From Pseudomonadota bacterium (GTDB lineage Bacteria; Pseudomonadota; Alphaproteobacteria; Rhizobiales; Beijerinckiaceae): a stretch of DNA of 44,548 nt. Location: contig JAEXGT010000041.1 of NCBI GenBank assembly GCA_023450615.1, forward strand, positions 1 through 44,548. The letters run 5' to 3'. A program made the position numbers and the translations under genes. Below, in pieces: positions 1 to 9,503 of this stretch (position 1 is the stretch's first letter; each line of letters opens with the position of its first letter). The notes under the pieces are model-generated. The model was not told the DNA's origin. It searched no databases and saw only the letters and a list, made by a program, of their open reading frames with translations.

Positions 1-3000
1 CTGGTATCTTCCGGCGGGAGATCGTCCTCCATCTCCTCGAACTTCTCGATGCCTGCCAGGCGCATCTGCACCTTGAAGTTCTCGATCGCATCATCGGCCC
101 CGTCGGCGCCGTACTTCTTCACGAACAGGCCGCGATAGTACTTCACCGTATCGACGTTATAGGCCGCCTCCGGCGCTTCCGTGTCGGCGTAGAAGGTCTC
201 GCCCACGATCACGTCATCGAGATTGGCGATGATGTAGGTGTCGTTGCCCGCGCCGCCCTGCAGGGTGTGCGCGGTACCGGCGCCACGGCTGCCATCAAGG
301 GTATCCTCGCCGCCGGCGCCGACAAGATGTGTGGTGTAGCCGTTGCCGACCAGGTGGACGCCATCGAAGATGTTGTCCTCGTGAACCATCAGCTTCTCGA
401 TGGTCACACCGTCGCGGACCACGTACTCGCTGGTCAGCACCTGGACAGTGTCCTGGCCGTCGTCGTCGCTGATCAGATCGTCCTTGTGGCGGACGATATA
501 GACGTCGTCGCCATCATTGCCGATGAGCGTGCTCGCAACCTCTCCGCCGCTTTCCAGGGTGTCGTTGCCGAGGCCGCCGACGAGGGTATTGCCTGCTTTG
601 TTGCCCTTGATCCAGTTATTGTCGCTGTTGCCGCTCAGGGTCAGGACAACATGATCCTCAACCTCGCTGGCATCCAACGTCTCAAGGCCAAGGCCAAGGG
701 TGAATTCTCCCTCGCCGTCTGCAGCACCGAACTTGCTGCTCAGCTTCACCTGATCGGTGCCGCCCTTGGCCCGGTCCGCCTCTTCGACGATGGTCACGGA
801 CGAGTCGTGCACGATGTAGGTATCGTTGCCCGCGCCACCGATCAGCTGGTCCGCGCCGCCGTTACCGTCGAGGATATCCTCGCCGCCGCCGCCGATGATG
901 GTGTTAGCCTGAGCATTGCCGATGATGTGGTGCGCGGCGTCGTCGCCGGCTTCCAGCGTCTCGACGCCTGCATCCTCGCTGAGCTGATACTTGGCCGCCG
1001 TGATGATGGCCTTGTCGGAGCCGCCGATCGTTTCCACGAGGTCCTCGCCCTCGATGACGTCGGCCTCATCGTCGATGTAGTAGGTGTCGTTGCCGGCACC
1101 GCCCTTCATCATATCGATGCCCGTGCCGCCATCCAGGACGTCATCGCCTGCGCCGCCATCGAGGGTATCGTTCGCTTCGCGCCCTTCGAGGATATCGTTG
1201 CCGCTACCGCCAATGAAGAAGTTGTCGTCCGACGTGCCGATGATCCGGTCGTCTTTTCCACCGCCAGAGACGGTGGGAACGCCGTCGATGCGGATAACCT
1301 CTTCGATGCCCATGGCTTTGAGGCGTTCTTCCTCAGCCTTGAGGCGCTCGTCATCGTAGCCGTAGAGGCCCGTATAGATGTAGGCGACGTCCCAGCTGCC
1401 GTTGATGGTGTGGTTCGGAATGCCGCCTTCGTCGACAACTTCGCCCTCGATCACATCGCCGCTGTTGACGATGTAGTAGACATCGTTGCCCTCACCGCCG
1501 TTGAGAACATGCGCGATATGGGCGCCGTTACCGCCGTTGATCGTGTCGTTGTACTTGGTTCCAAGGATATTCTTGGAATGCTCGTTGCCGATGAGCCAGA
1601 CGCCTTCGTCCAGCGTGTCAGCCCCCTTGAGTGTCTCGACCTCGGCATAGACTTCAAGTTCATACTTGGACGTATGAACCTCGACGATGTCATCGCCTTC
1701 GCCTTCGGCCTCGATCACCCGATCGCCCGCCGAGCGCACGATGTACAGGTCGTTGCCTTGACCGCCCTTGAGGGTGTCGACGCCTCCATTGCCGTCCAGG
1801 GTGTCGTTGCCCTTGCCGCCTTCGAGGGTGTTCGTCGTGGCGTTGCCCGTGATGCGGTTGTCACCATCGTTACCGATGAGGTGAACGGTGCCCGTGCCGG
1901 CGCCAGCCACAAGGTTCTCGACGCCAGCCGCAAGGGTATAGGACTTGCCTGCTGCGTCGAAGGCCTTGCCCTCCACGCGCACGGTGTCCGTGCCGCCATC
2001 GACGTCTTCAACGATGGTCACACCTTCGTTCGTGACGATATAGGTATCGTTGCCGCCTTTACCGCTGAGCTTGTCAGCGCCGCCATTGCCGTTGAGCACG
2101 TCGTCACCGGCGGAACCGATGATGGTGTTCGCGTGGCTGTTGCCCGTGATGGTCATGCCCGTCGAAAGGCCGGCTTCGAGGGTTTCGATGCCGACATCGT
2201 TACCGAGCACGTAATTGTCGACGAGAAGAATGGCTCGGTCCTTGCCGCCGCCCTCCAGGGTCGTTTCCTCGACAGTGTCGTTGGCACCGACGTAATACAC
2301 GTCGTTGCCGGAGCCGCCCTTCAGGAGGTTGGTGCCGACACCGCCATCGAGGGTGTCGTGGCCTTCGCCGCCATCGAGGGTGTCGTTGCCCTCAGCGCCG
2401 AACAGCGAGTCGTCGCCCGCCTCACCTTCCAGGGTGTCATTGCCGGCTTCGCCCTTCAGCAGATCGTTGTCGTCGCCGCCTTGCAGCAGATCGTTGCCGG
2501 TGCCGCCATTCAGCGTATCGTTGCCCGAGCCGCCGACCAGAGTATCGGCATTCTCGTTACCGTTGAGGATGTCGTTGTCATCGCCGCCATCGATATAATC
2601 GAAGCCGAGACCGCCGCTCAGGTTATCGTCGCCCTCTTCGCCATAGATATGGTCATTGCCGGAGCCGCCGAGGAGGATGTCGTTGCCTTCACGGCCTTCC
2701 AGGGTGTCGTTACCGCCGCGGCCGTCATATGTGTCGGCATCAGCCGTGCCGATCCAGTGATTATTACCGTCGTCACCGACGGTCGGATCGTCCGGGGGCA
2801 GGCCATCGATAACGATGACCTCGTCGATGCCCATTCCATAGAGGCGTTCTTTTTCGGTTTCGATGCGCGTGAGCTCATCGCCGAAATTGCCGGAATAGAT
2901 ATAGGCGATGTCGTAGTCCCTGGCCGCGGCCGCAGCCGCTGCATCGGCATAGGACTTCTCACCGACGATCGTGTCCTCTGCGTTGACGAGGTAATAGACG

Positions 3001-6000
3001 TCGTTACCCACACCGCCGCTCAGAACGTGCCGCAGATCCTTGCCCGTGCCGCCGTGGATAGTGTCGTTCCCCGCGCCGCCGGTGATGGAGGTGGAGTATG
3101 CATTGCCGACCAGTTCGACGCCGTCGAAGGTGTTGTCCTTGTGGACCACCAGCGCTTCGACCTGGGACACGGAGCTCAGCGTATAGGAGCTCGTGAGCAC
3201 CTGGACGGTGTCCTTGCCCGAGTCGTCGATGATGACATCTTCCTCGTGGCGAACGATGTAGACATCGTCGCCGTCATTGCCGAGGAGCGTGCTCGCCTTT
3301 CCTCCGGCGCTTTCCAGGGTGTCGTTGCCGCCACCGCCGACGAGGAGGCTGCCCGCCTTGATGCCCTTGATCCAGTTATCGGCGCCGTTGCCGTTCAGGG
3401 TCAGGACTTCATCGTCCGCGACGTCGCTGGCGTCCAGGTCTTCCAGGCCCGCGCCGAGGGAGTAGAAATCTTCCTTGAACTTGTTGCTCAGCTTCACCTT
3501 ATCGGTGCCGCCCTTGGCCCGCTCCGCGTCTTCGACGATGGTTACGGACGAGTCGTGCAGGACGTAGGTGTCGTTGCCCGCGCCGCCGATCAGCTGGTCC
3601 GCGCCGCCGTTACCGTCGAGGGTATCCGCGCCGCCGCCGCCGATGATGGTGTTGGCCTGCGCATTGCCGATGATGTGGTGCGTGGCATCGTCGCCGGCTT
3701 CCAGCGTCTCGACGCCCGCATCCTCGCTGAGCTGGTACTTGGCCGCGGTGATGATGGCCTTGTCGTAGCCACCCAGCACCGGGTTCAGATGCTCATCGGC
3801 GATGACGTCGTATTCACTGTCGATGTAGTAGGTGTCGTTGCCGGCACCGCCCTTCATCACGTCGTTGCCGGTGCCGCCGTCGAGGGTGTCGTTGTCGTTG
3901 CCGCCGATGAGGAGGTCGTCGCCGCCGTTGCCGATCAGCGTATCGTTGCCCGCGCCGCCGTCGAAGGTGTCGCTGTCTTCGCTGCCCACCATGAGGTCGT
4001 CGAGACGTCCGCCGTCTTCGCCGGGCCGGATCGGTGAATATTCGATCTCCTCGATGCCGGCCTTCCTGAGCATCTCGACGTAGTCCTCGAGCTCCTTGGC
4101 ATCGGTGAAGACGTCCTTGTAGATGATCGCCTTGTCGATGCCGTTTCTCGTGCCGTCGTCGCCTTCGCCGAGGTGCTCGCCGAGGATCAGGTCGTCCTTG
4201 TTCTTGATGTGATAGATGTCGTTACCGGCGCCGCCCATCATGGTATGGGCCGCCTCCGCGCTACCCGCGTCGATGGTGTCGTCGAACTCGCTGCCGATGA
4301 TGGACTGAGCGTGGTTGTTGCCGATCAGGTGATAGCCCGTGGGATCGGCCCTGTCGTGAGGAGTAGACGTGTAGGCCTTGAGCACCTCGATGCCCATGCC
4401 GCGTTCCAGCTTGTAGTACTTGGAATGGACCTCGACGATATCGTTCGTGCCGGCCGTATCGACGACCTCGTCGTTCTCGTGGCGAACGATGAAGAGATCG
4501 TTGCCTTCGCCGCCGTCGAGCAGGCTGGCGAGATCGCCGCCGGCTTCAAGGGTATCGTTGCCCTTGCCGCCCACCAAGGTATTTCTGAAGGTATTGCCCC
4601 TGAGGTGGTTGTCGCTCTCGTTGCCGATGATCGTCATGGAGCCGGTGCCCACATCCGCCACGGCATTCTCGACCCACTTGGAGAGCGTATAGCTCGCCAA
4701 GTCGCCTTGGATAAGGACCGTATCGGTGCCGCCGGCATCGAGGTCGGTCTCGTAATTGCCCTCGAAAGCGCCCTTCGATTCATCGATGACGACGTGAGCT
4801 TCCTTGACGATATAGGTATCGTTGCCCGCTCCGCCGATCAGCTTGTCCAGACCGCCATTGCCGTCGAGCCTATCGTTGCCCTTGGAGCCGATGATGGTGT
4901 TGGCCTCATGATTGCCGGTCAGATGGATTCCATCGACGCCCTTGCCCGCCTGCAGGGTTTCGACGCCGACATCCTCGCCCAGCTTGTAATTGCCGTAATA
5001 GATATAGGCCTTGTCCTTGCCGCCGCCGGCGCTGAGGCTTTCGATGATCCGGTCCTTGTCGCTGTGGACATGATAGATGTCATCGCCCTCGCCGCCCTCG
5101 AGAGTATTGCGGCCGGCGCCGCCGTCGAGCTCATCGTTGCCGGTGCCGCCCGTCAGCGTGTCGTCGCCCTCGCCGCCGTCAAGGATGTCGTTGTGCTCGC
5201 CGCCGAGCAGCAGGTCATTGTCGGCGCCGCCGCGAAGGGTGTCGTTGCCACGGCCGCCATTGAGACGGTCATTGCCGTCGCCGCCGACAAGGCTGTCGTC
5301 GCCGTCCTCACCGAGGAGTTCGTCTTCGCCCTTGCCGCCGAGCAGCGTGTCGTGGCCGGTGCCGCCGTCGAGGAAGTCGTTGTCGTCGCCGCCGTCGAGA
5401 AGGTCGTCGCCGCCGCGGCCATAGAGGAAGTCGTTTCCGCCAAGGCCCTCGATGGTGTCGTTGCCTTCACCACCGTACCTATAATCGTCGCCCTTGGTTC
5501 CGGTCAGCTTGTAGACGATGTTCTCGACGCTATCGAGCGTGGTGATGTCGTAGTCGGAGAAATAGATGATGGCGGTGTCGACACCCTGACCCTTGCCGTC
5601 ATACTCGTAGACACGGTCGTCCTTGCTGCGGATGTGATAGGTGTCGTCGCCATAGCCGCCGTACATGACGTCGGCCGTCACGCCCGGGTCCAGTCCGACG
5701 AGACCGTCGAAGCCGCCGTCGAGGGTGTCCTTGCCGTTGGCGCCGATGAGGGTCTGGGCGTAGTCCTTGTTGCCGGTAAGGACGAAGTCCCGCTCTTCAT
5801 CGACGACGACCGCCTCGATCCGAACGACTTTGGTGCCTTCGGTGAGGGTGTAGTCGACGCTCGTCTTGACGACGTTGTCGCCCTCCTCGTCGAGAATGAC
5901 CGCGGTGTTGCTGTGGATGATGTAGGTGTCGTTGCCCTTGCCACCCTTCAGGATGTCCCAGTCGCCGGCATCCGCGCCGGCGCCGCCGCCATCGATGGTA

Positions 6001-8978
6001 TCGTTGAAATCAGAGCCGACGATTTCATTCTGCTGGGAGTTGCCGATCAGCTGTTGGCCTTTGCCCTTGTCATCCCGGGCTTCCGCCAGCTTGCCCACCA
6101 GCCTCTCGATTTCGAGAGCATGCTCGTTGCCGTATTCATCACGCCATGTCTCTGCGAGCTTGTAGCTGCTGGTGTAGACATAGACGGTATCGTGGCCGCC
6201 GGAATCCTTGAGCTCGTCCTTGATGTTATAGATGTGGTAGACGTCGCCTTCCACGCCGCCCTCGAGCGTATCGCCCACATCGCTGTAGTTCTTGGCGCCG
6301 CTCGAGAGGGTGTTCATCTGGGACTTGGAGCCGACAATGAGCTGGGCATAGCGGTTGCCCGTCAGCGAAACCGGCTCTGAATCCTCGGTCGAGCGCAGCT
6401 CCTCGATGGAGAGGTCGGTCCTGTCCTCGAGAGCATAGCTGCCCCGCACATAGATCGTATCGTAGCTGCCGGCGGCGTCGACCTCGGTGATCTTGTCCTG
6501 AACGCCGCCGATGCCCTTCACATAATAGGTATCGTCCCCGATGCCGCCATCGAGGAAGTCTTCGTTATCGTCTTCGCCGAAAAGAATGTCGTTACCGGAG
6601 CCGCCCCTGAGCGTATCCTTGCCGTCCAAGCCCCAGAGGATGTCGTCGCCGATCCCGCCCTCGAGCGTGTCGTTGCCGGCATGGCCGATCATCTCGTTGC
6701 CGAGGTCGTTGCCGATGAAGTGATAGCCGGCATTGGAGGCGTTGCCCTGCGCCTGGATGTCCTTGATGCCGGCGGCGTTGGTCTTCATGTTGAAGAGCAG
6801 GCCCGCGGCGACCCTCGTTCCGTCCGTCGCATTCACGGCGGTCAGAATGCGGTTATACTCGTCTGCCGCGTCGACAATGGTGTCGCCGGTATTGTCGATG
6901 ATGTAGGTGTCGTTGCCTTCGCGACCCTCCATGTGGTCGGCGCCCGAACCGCCATCGATGGTGTTGTCGATGGCCGATCCCCGCAACGTATCGTTGTGCC
7001 CGGAGCCGACGAGGACCTCGAAGCTCTCGCCCGGCACGCCTTCGTAGAAGGTATCGCCTTCGGCGTGGCCACCCTTCGTCATATAGCTGCGCGGGTCGAT
7101 ATCGACCTCGACGGCGGCATCGGAGCTCTTGTAGGTGAGCGTATCGATCCCTGCACCGCCCCCCATATTGTCTTTTCCGGCGCCGCCTTCGATGGTGTCG
7201 TCGCCATCCTGGCCGTAGAGCCCGTCGTCTCCGCCATAGCCACGCAGAACGTCATTGCCGAGGAAGCCGTAGAACTGATCCTCGCCGTCCTTGCCCTCGA
7301 TCGTATCGGCGTAACTGGAGCCCTCGATGGCGATCACGCCATCGGGATCGTAATAGGCGTCACCCTTCGCGAAGCCCTCGCTCCTGGACGTGTTCCTCAC
7401 ATCGATGAGGATGCCGCGCCCGCCTGCGAGAGGATTCTGCTTCCGGTAGGAGACCACGTCCCCTCCCGTGCCGCCGTCAAAGATGTCCTGGCCGTCACCG
7501 GCATACAGGAAGTCGTTGCCGGCGCCACCCCAGATGCGGTCATTGCCGGAGCCGGCATCCAAGGTATCGTCTTGCGCGTCGCCATAGAGAACGTCATCGC
7601 CGCTCCCGCCCGTCAGCGAGTCATTGCCGCTCGCGCCCCAGATCTTGTCGTTGCCGAAGCCGCCATCGAGCGTGTCGCCGAGATACGTTCCGCCGAAATG
7701 CGTGTCGATCTCACCATTCATGTCGATGGACTTGTTCAGGCCGACAGTGGCGCCATCGGCCACGCGATTGTCAACGATGGCCATGTGCTTGGTACCAGAA
7801 CTATCGTCCCAGGTGACGGAATGGCGCCCGTCCGGCATCATCTCGATCCGCAGATTGCCGGCGGCGCCCGAGCCGATCAGGATGTGAGCAGAGGTTTGTT
7901 CTGGGACATCCATCGGAGGCCATGCCGTCGTGACATAAACCTGCCCACGGCTGATCCAGGCCACGGCGATAGAGCCATCCGACTGCGACGACTTTGCGAG
8001 AGCGACCTGCGTAATGTCGTACTGCGCATCGCGATTCACAATTCCAATGGAACCATGAGTTGTAAGGTTATTGTAGTACGAAACTATAATCAGGTTATTT
8101 GTTTCAAAGCCTACCCATTTGGTAACAGTGGCCAGCGCCCAGGTATCGCCCCCCAGCCCTAACGCAGCGAGGCCATTGTGAGCCTGAATTTGACCATAAT
8201 CCCAATTATAGTTAATGGTGATATACGGCTGCTCTTCCGAGCCTTTTGTCCGAAGGAATGCCCTGATCGTGACGCCTTCCGCGCTGGTATCGACACCCAC
8301 GGACACATATTTGCCGCCAGCCAGATCCGCTACGGCGTGCCCATCCGACCCCGCGTAAGAACTAGTCGTGACCTGAGCTTTAGTAGGGTCGAGGTCAGCG
8401 CCATAGGCCGTGGAGAAATTGGAATATCGGACCGATGCCGGGCTAGTAAAATAAAGTCGCTGCAATGCGCTATAGGCAAAGCCACCCTCGTCCAAAGCCC
8501 TCAGCTTGTAATCGAGGTAGTCATTTCTCCCAGTCGCAAGGCCCGCGGGAGCCCCAACAACTGCAAAGTCTTTAATCTTTACAAGATTTTTGTCCAGATG
8601 AGTGAATTGCCTGCCAATACCGTCGGCACCATAGGCAAGAACAACTATATCCCCGTTCACCAGCTGAACGAGGTCCGTTTTTGCATGCCCCTGTATATTG
8701 CTCTCAATAACCTCCGACGCGGGGGTACCATCACCATTCAAATACTGAAATTGTAACTTAGTATATAATGTCCAGACCGCAAGAAAGCGACCGTCCTTGA
8801 GAGGAGTAATCGCAAAGCTTTGTTTGTTAGGGTTCCCGCTGCTGACAAGCCAATCCTGCGCCCAATGCACGGGCGTACTCGGCACGCGGGGGCCCGCCAA
8901 GGGAGAGACGGCGGATCCTTTGCTCTCGCGCTCACCGGTGATCTCTGCGTCCCAGCTCCGCTTGATTTCGTCTGCCAT
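1..8978 (-). CDS. Giant RTX (hemolysin-type calcium-binding repeat) protein, N-terminal part; gene runs off left edge
   Basis: The reading frame opens at ATG 8976-8978, after a weak GGGG-type ribosome site, and stays in one frame at every point sampled down to base 1. About 2,992 codons are present without a stop. Residues 1 to about 430 are not RTX: they contain loose repeats of the type DGR/SxxAVW, as in the lead-in domain of many large bacterial calcium-binding proteins. From about base 7690 leftwards the protein is almost entirely GGxGND-type nonapeptides, broken by blocks with motifs such as GNDTYI, VETLEAG and IIGNAQANTI. Family knowledge: such repeats fold into Ca2+-binding beta-rolls after type I secretion, so an extracellular or surface (adhesin or S-layer-like) role is likely. 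No signal peptide is seen, as expected for type I export. The C-terminal secretion signal and any transporter genes lie outside the window. Exact function unknown. Confidence 0.93.
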   Translation of the reverse strand, partial: MADEIKRSWDAEITGERESKGSAVSPLAGPRVPSTPVHWAQDWLVSSGNPNKQSFAITPLKDGRFLAVWTLYTKLQFQYLNGDGTPASEVIESNIQGHAKTDLVQLVNGDIVVLAYGADGIGRQFTHLDKNLVKIKDFAVVGAPAGLATGRNDYLDYKLRALDEGGFAYSALQRLYFTSPASVRYSNFSTAYGADLDPTKAQVTTSSYAGSDGHAVADLAGGKYVSVGVDTSAEGVTIRAFLRTKGSEEQPYITINYNWDYGQIQAHNGLAALGLGGDTWALATVTKWVGFETNNLIIVSYYNNLTTHGSIGIVNRDAQYDITQVALAKSSQSDGSIAVAWISRGQVYVTTAWPPMDVPEQTSAHILIGSGAAGNLRIEMMPDGRHSVTWDDSSGTKHMAIVDNRVADGATVGLNKSIDMNGEIDTHFGGTYLGDTLDGGFGNDKIWGASGNDSLTGGSGDDVLYGDAQDDTLDAGSGNDRIWGGAGNDFLYAGDGQDIFDGGTGGDVVSYRKQNPLAGGRGILIDVRNTSRSEGFAKGDAYYDPDGVIAIEGSSYADTIEGKDGEDQFYGFLGNDVLRGYGGDDGLYGQDGDDTIEGGAGKDNMGGGAGIDTLTYKSSDAAVEVDIDPRSYMTKGGHAEGDTFYEGVPGESFEVLVGSGHNDTLRGSAIDNTIDGGSGADHMEGREGNDTYIIDNTGDTIVDAADEYNRILTAVNATDGTRVAAGLLFNMKTNAAGIKDIQAQGNASNAGYHFIGNDLGNEMIGHAGNDTLEGGIGDDILWGLDGKDTLRGGSGNDILFGEDDNEDFLDGGIGDDTYYVKGIGGVQDKITEVDAAGSYDTIYVRGSYALEDRTDLSIEELRSTEDSEPVSLTGNRYAQLIVGSKSQMNTLSSGAKNYSDVGDTLEGGVEGDVYHIYNIKDELKDSGGHDTVYVYTSSYKLAETWRDEYGNEHALEIERLVGKLAEARDDKGKGQQLIGNSQQNEIVGSDFNDTIDGGGAGADAGDWDILKGGKGNDTYIIHSNTAVILDEEGDNVVKTSVDYTLTEGTKVVRIEAVVVDEERDFVLTGNKDYAQTLIGANGKDTLDGGFDGLVGLDPGVTADVMYGGYGDDTYHIRSKDDRVYEYDGKGQGVDTAIIYFSDYDITTLDSVENIVYKLTGTKGDDYRYGGEGNDTIEGLGGNDFLYGRGGDDLLDGGDDNDFLDGGTGHDTLLGGKGEDELLGEDGDDSLVGGDGNDRLNGGRGNDTLRGGADNDLLLGGEHNDILDGGEGDDTLTGGTGNDELDGGAGRNTLEGGEGDDIYHVHSDKDRIIESLSAGGGKDKAYIYYGNYKLGEDVGVETLQAGKGVDGIHLTGNHEANTIIGSKGNDRLDGNGGLDKLIGGAGNDTYIVKEAHVVIDESKGAFEGNYETDLDAGGTDTVLIQGDLASYTLSKWVENAVADVGTGSMTIIGNESDNHLRGNTFRNTLVGGKGNDTLEAGGDLASLLDGGEGNDLFIVRHENDEVVDTAGTNDIVEVHSKYYKLERGMGIEVLKAYTSTPHDRADPTGYHLIGNNHAQSIIGSEFDDTIDAGSAEAAHTMMGGAGNDIYHIKNKDDLILGEHLGEGDDGTRNGIDKAIIYKDVFTDAKELEDYVEMLRKAGIEEIEYSPIRPGEDGGRLDDLMVGSEDSDTFDGGAGNDTLIGNGGDDLLIGGNDNDTLDGGTGNDVMKGGAGNDTYYIDSEYDVIADEHLNPVLGGYDKAIITAAKYQLSEDAGVETLEAGDDATHHIIGNAQANTIIGGGGADTLDGNGGADQLIGGAGNDTYVLHDSSVTIVEDAERAKGGTDKVKLSNKFKEDFYSLGAGLEDLDASDVADDEVLTLNGNGADNWIKGIKAGSLLVGGGGNDTLESAGGKASTLLGNDGDDVYIVRHEEDVIIDDSGKDTVQVLTSSYTLSSVSQVEALVVHKDNTFDGVELVGNAYSTSITGGAGNDTIHGGTGKDLRHVLSGGVGNDVYYLVNAEDTIVGEKSYADAAAAAAARDYDIAYIYSGNFGDELTRIETEKERLYGMGIDEVIVIDGLPPDDPTVGDDGNNHWIGTADADTYDGRGGNDTLEGREGNDILLGGSGNDHIYGEEGDDNLSGGLGFDYIDGGDDNDILNGNENADTLVGGSGNDTLNGGTGNDLLQGGDDNDLLKGEAGNDTLEGEAGDDSLFGAEGNDTLDGGEGHDTLDGGVGTNLLKGGSGNDVYYVGANDTVEETTLEGGGKDRAILLVDNYVLGNDVGIETLEAGLSTGMTITGNSHANTIIGSAGDDVLNGNGGADKLSGKGGNDTYIVTNEGVTIVEDVDGGTDTVRVEGKAFDAAGKSYTLAAGVENLVAGAGTGTVHLIGNDGDNRITGNATTNTLEGGKGNDTLDGNGGVDTLKGGQGNDLYIVRSAGDRVIEAEGEGDDIVEVHTSKYELEVYAEVETLKGADTLDEGVWLIGNEHSKNILGTKYNDTINGGNGAHIAHVLNGGEGNDVYYIVNSGDVIEGEVVDEGGIPNHTINGSWDVAYIYTGLYGYDDERLKAEEERLKAMGIEEVIRIDGVPTVSGGGKDDRIIGTSDDNFFIGGSGNDILEGREANDTLDGGAGDDVLDGGTGIDMMKGGAGNDTYYIDDEADVIEGEDLVETIGGSDKAIITAAKYQLSEDAGVETLEAGDDAAHHIIGNAQANTIIGGGGEDILDGNGGADQLIGGAGNDTYIVHDSSVTIVEEADRAKGGTDQVKLSSKFGAADGEGEFTLGLGLETLDASEVEDHVVLTLSGNSDNNWIKGNKAGNTLVGGLGNDTLESGGEVASTLIGNDGDDVYIVRHKDDLISDDDGQDTVQVLTSEYVVRDGVTIEKLMVHEDNIFDGVHLVGNGYTTHLVGAGGEDTLDGSRGAGTAHTLQGGAGNDTYIIANLDDVIVGETFYADTEAPEAAYNVDTVKYYRGLFVKKYGADGADDAIENFKVQMRLAGIEKFEEMEDDLPPEDT
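340..1135 (-). repeat. Copy 1 of long internal duplication in the giant RTX gene
   Basis: Matches 3100-3883 closely at DNA level. Anchor words align at an offset of exactly 2748 bp (781 with 3529, 841 with 3589, 1081 with 3829). Left of a 12-bp indel the offset is 2760 bp (371 with 3131, 481 with 3241). Both offsets are multiples of three, so the duplication keeps the reading frame. Confidence 0.85.
3100..3883 (-). repeat. Copy 2 of long internal duplication in the giant RTX gene
   Basis: Partner of 340-1135, offset 2748-2760 bp (916-920 codons). A conserved linker (xGIEE/xGIDE) recurs at about 45, 1302, 2823 and 4050, spaced 1257, 1521 and 1227 bp. The duplicated unit is therefore a pair of modules of about 410 and 507 codons. 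Confidence 0.85.
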
Positions 8979-9453
8979 GGTCCTGCCCCTTGATAGCACA
9001 GATGGATTACACGTTATCTCATATCATGACATGGATATATCGTTGCATCAAGAGCCCCTTCCGACGCGGAAGGCACTTTCTCACGCCGATCTTCAAAGCT
9101 TCCACAGGCGGGGGATCGCGGCATAACGCTGAAGAATTTCTTTATAATCAGCAGACCAAGAGTCATGGCTCAAATCATAAAAAATAAGATTGCATCGACC
9201 AAAAAAGCAAAATTCAAATCAAGTCATGAATATTGATTGGTTAATGAGGCTTTTTTATTTTACATAAATTCAAAAAATCTATTTTTTTTTGCTATTAATT
9301 ATCACAATTACGCAACAATACCCGAAACCTAAGGCGAAACCCTGTCAGCGCAGCAACGCCCGGGCCGGGCACCTGCCTCGACCTCCGCAGCGGCGAGCTG
9401 GATCAGACATCACCCGCAACCTCAAGCCCCAGATCCCATCTTCTGCAATCAAC
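8979..9453. other. Intergenic region with very AT-rich core; probable control region of the giant RTX gene
   Basis: No credible gene lies here. Bases about 9170-9310 are strikingly AT-rich (runs of A and T, including a ten-T run near 9282-9291) against GC-rich flanks. A weak promoter-like pair for the minus strand (TTGATG, 17-bp spacer, CATGAT) can be read around 9027-9055, but I would not rely on it. AT-rich upstream DNA of this kind is a typical target of Ros/MucR or H-NS-like silencers in proteobacteria; that role is inference. Confidence 0.4.
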
Positions 9454-9479
9454 AAAAAGGGCCGCTCGCGCGGCCCTTT
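9454..9479 (-). terminator. Rho-independent terminator of the 515-aa RTX gene
   Basis: A perfect 10-bp stem (9456-9465 with 9470-9479, AAAGGGCCGC type) has a 4-nt loop. On the minus strand it is followed by a run of five T. It sits 24 nt past the stop codon at 9504. Confidence 0.85.
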
Positions 9480-9503
9480 CAGCAGAGAATTACATTTCAC
9501 ATC

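Noticed and set aside
267..4037. Open frame of 1256 codons on the plus strand
   Set aside because: It is the antisense shadow of the RTX repeats; its Val/Ala/Asp-rich periodic translation mirrors the GGxGND codons on the minus strand.
4173..6380. Open frame of 735 codons on the plus strand
   Set aside because: Same antisense effect of the giant RTX gene; no ribosome site and no domain.
6681..8162. Open frame of 493 codons on the plus strand
   Set aside because: Antisense to the RTX gene and its N-terminal domain, which translate well on the minus strand.
1..8978. Tandem repeats considered as a CRISPR array
   Set aside because: The repeats are in-frame coding nonapeptides without unique spacers; no cas genes are present.
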